The translations under genes were made by a program, and so were the position numbers. A stretch of DNA of 64,000 nucleotides from Pseudomonas resinovorans NBRC 106553 (GTDB lineage: Bacteria > Pseudomonadota > Gammaproteobacteria > Pseudomonadales > Pseudomonadaceae): the NCBI RefSeq assembly GCF_000412695.1, contig NC_021499.1:4650001-4714000 (forward strand), written 5' to 3'. This document shows, piece by piece, positions 63,223-64,000 of the stretch; within the stretch, counting starts at the first letter, position 1, and every line of letters starts with the position of its first letter. The notes beneath the pieces were generated by a model. That model saw only the letters and a program-made list of their open reading frames with translations. It did no database searches and was not told the origin of the DNA.

Positions 63223-64000
63223 ATGGATTTCGATCTCGACGAAGAACAACGCCTGCTGGTGGACAGCGCCCGCGCGTTCGCCAGCCATGAGCTGGCGCCC
63301 CACGCGGCCGACTGGGACCGCGACCACCACTTCCCGCTGGAGGTGATCCGCCGCGCCGCCGAACAGGGCTACCTGGGCCTCTACATCGCCGAAGAAGACG
63401 GTGGCCTGGGCCTGTCGCGGCTGTCCGCCGCGCTGATCTTCGAGCAACTGGCCGCCGGCTGCGTGGCCACCACGGCCTACCTGACCATCCACAACATGGC
63501 CACCTGGATGCTCGCCAGCTTCGGCGACGCCGAGCTCAAGGCGCGCTGGCTACCCGGCATGATCGGCGGCGAGCTGCTGGCGTCCTATTGCCTGACCGAA
63601 CCGGACGCCGGCTCCGACGCCGCCCGCCTGCGCACCCGTGCCCGCCGCGACGGCGACGACTACGTGCTGGATGGCAGCAAGTGCTTCATCTCCGGCGCCG
63701 GCAGCACCCAGGTGCTGATCGTCATGGCGCGCACCGGGGAAGACGGCGCCAAGGGCATTTCCTGCTTCCTGGTGCCGGCCGATGCCGAAGGCGTCCGCTA
63801 CGGCCGCAACGAGGACAAGATGGGCTGGCGAGCCCAGCCCACCCGCACCATCACCTTCGAGGGCGTGCGCATCCCGGCGGGCAACCGCATCGGCCCCGAA
63901 GGCCAGGGTTTCGTCTACGCCATGAAGGGCCTGGACGGCGGCCGCCTGAACATCGCCAGTTGCTCCCTCGGCGCCGCCCAGGCGGCCCTGGAACAGAGCC
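63223..64000 (+). CDS. Acyl-CoA dehydrogenase, cut by window end
   Basis: The N-terminal 259 residues are of a flavin-dependent acyl-CoA dehydrogenase. They include MDFDLDEEQRLLVDSARAFAS, the substrate/FAD motif SYCLTEPDAGSDAARLRTRA and GSKCFISGAGSTQVLIVMAR, and enter the middle beta-domain and the start of the C-terminal helices (MKGLDGGRLNIAS). It lies 16 bp after the mmsA-like gene. It is probably isobutyryl-CoA or short-branched-chain dehydrogenase of the valine pathway (inference). The catalytic Glu lies beyond the window. Confidence 0.9.
   Translation, partial: MDFDLDEEQRLLVDSARAFASHELAPHAADWDRDHHFPLEVIRRAAEQGYLGLYIAEEDGGLGLSRLSAALIFEQLAAGCVATTAYLTIHNMATWMLASFGDAELKARWLPGMIGGELLASYCLTEPDAGSDAARLRTRARRDGDDYVLDGSKCFISGAGSTQVLIVMARTGEDGAKGISCFLVPADAEGVRYGRNEDKMGWRAQPTRTITFEGVRIPAGNRIGPEGQGFVYAMKGLDGGRLNIASCSLGAAQAALEQS

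Overview
The window is a chromosomal segment of a Pseudomonas species, high in G+C and almost entirely core genome. The evidence is the complete algU-mucA-mucB-mucD stress sigma-factor cluster, the AST (succinyl-arginine) pathway beside aotJQMOP-argR, an alaS-lysC-rsmA block, and the tctDE/opdH/tctCBA citrate module. It is probably not P. aeruginosa itself. mucC is missing between mucB and mucD, putA is not beside putP, and (from memory of PAO1) acsA and putP are far apart there but adjacent here. I see no prophage, insertion sequence, CRISPR array or defence island.

Layout. 1-2.4 kb: the end of a BamE-like gene, two identical tRNA-Arg(ACG), tRNA-Ser(GCT), rsmA and lysC. 2.4-6.3 kb: alaS and ltaE. 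6.4-19.8 kb: the arginine regulon, with the aru/ast catabolic operon (aruC-F-G-D-B, a small acidic gene, astE) downstream of the aot ABC transporter operon that ends in argR. 19.8-20.6 kb: a gene-free kilobase holding repeats. 20.6-24.4 kb: acsA and putP. 24.7-27.8 kb: a zinc-type TonB receptor with a Zur-like box, and a PruR-like AraC regulator. 27.9-34.1 kb: a Lon-like protease (asrA), a chagasin-type inhibitor (icp), a YhhN protein, a lipoprotein, cmoA and cmoB. 34.3-44.4 kb: pdxJ, recO, era, rnc, a DUF4845 gene, lepB, lepA, mucD, mucB, mucA and algU, all on the minus strand. 44.7-49.8 kb: nadB, ygfX, sdhE, ygfZ, an HDOD gene and a periplasmic binding protein. 49.9-57.4 kb: tctE-tctD divergent from opdH-tctC-tctB-tctA, then an AbrB-family gene. 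57.5-64 kb: a second copy of the long repeat, a DUF6279-type lipoprotein, ung, a second HDOD gene, and an AraC regulator divergent from an mmsA-like gene and an acyl-CoA dehydrogenase cut by the window end.

How it works together. Arginine and ornithine enter through AotJQMP and are degraded by the AST enzymes. ArgR-type half sites sit in the same geometry (37 nt from the -10) before both aotJ and aruC. AlgU/MucA/MucB/MucD is the envelope-stress circuit, and an excellent AlgU-type promoter precedes algU. TctDE, OpdH and TctCBA form a complete tricarboxylate sensing and uptake unit.

The most interesting non-gene signal is a ~300 bp repeat present twice (20207-20531 and 57528-57820). The copies differ by compensatory changes in predicted stems, and each carries hairpins exposing A-N-GGA loops, the type bound by RsmA/CsrA, whose gene is also in this window. 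A second theme is a family of inverted repeats with GTAGG...CCTAC ends. They sit mostly between convergent genes and in places supply the stop codon of the neighbouring gene.
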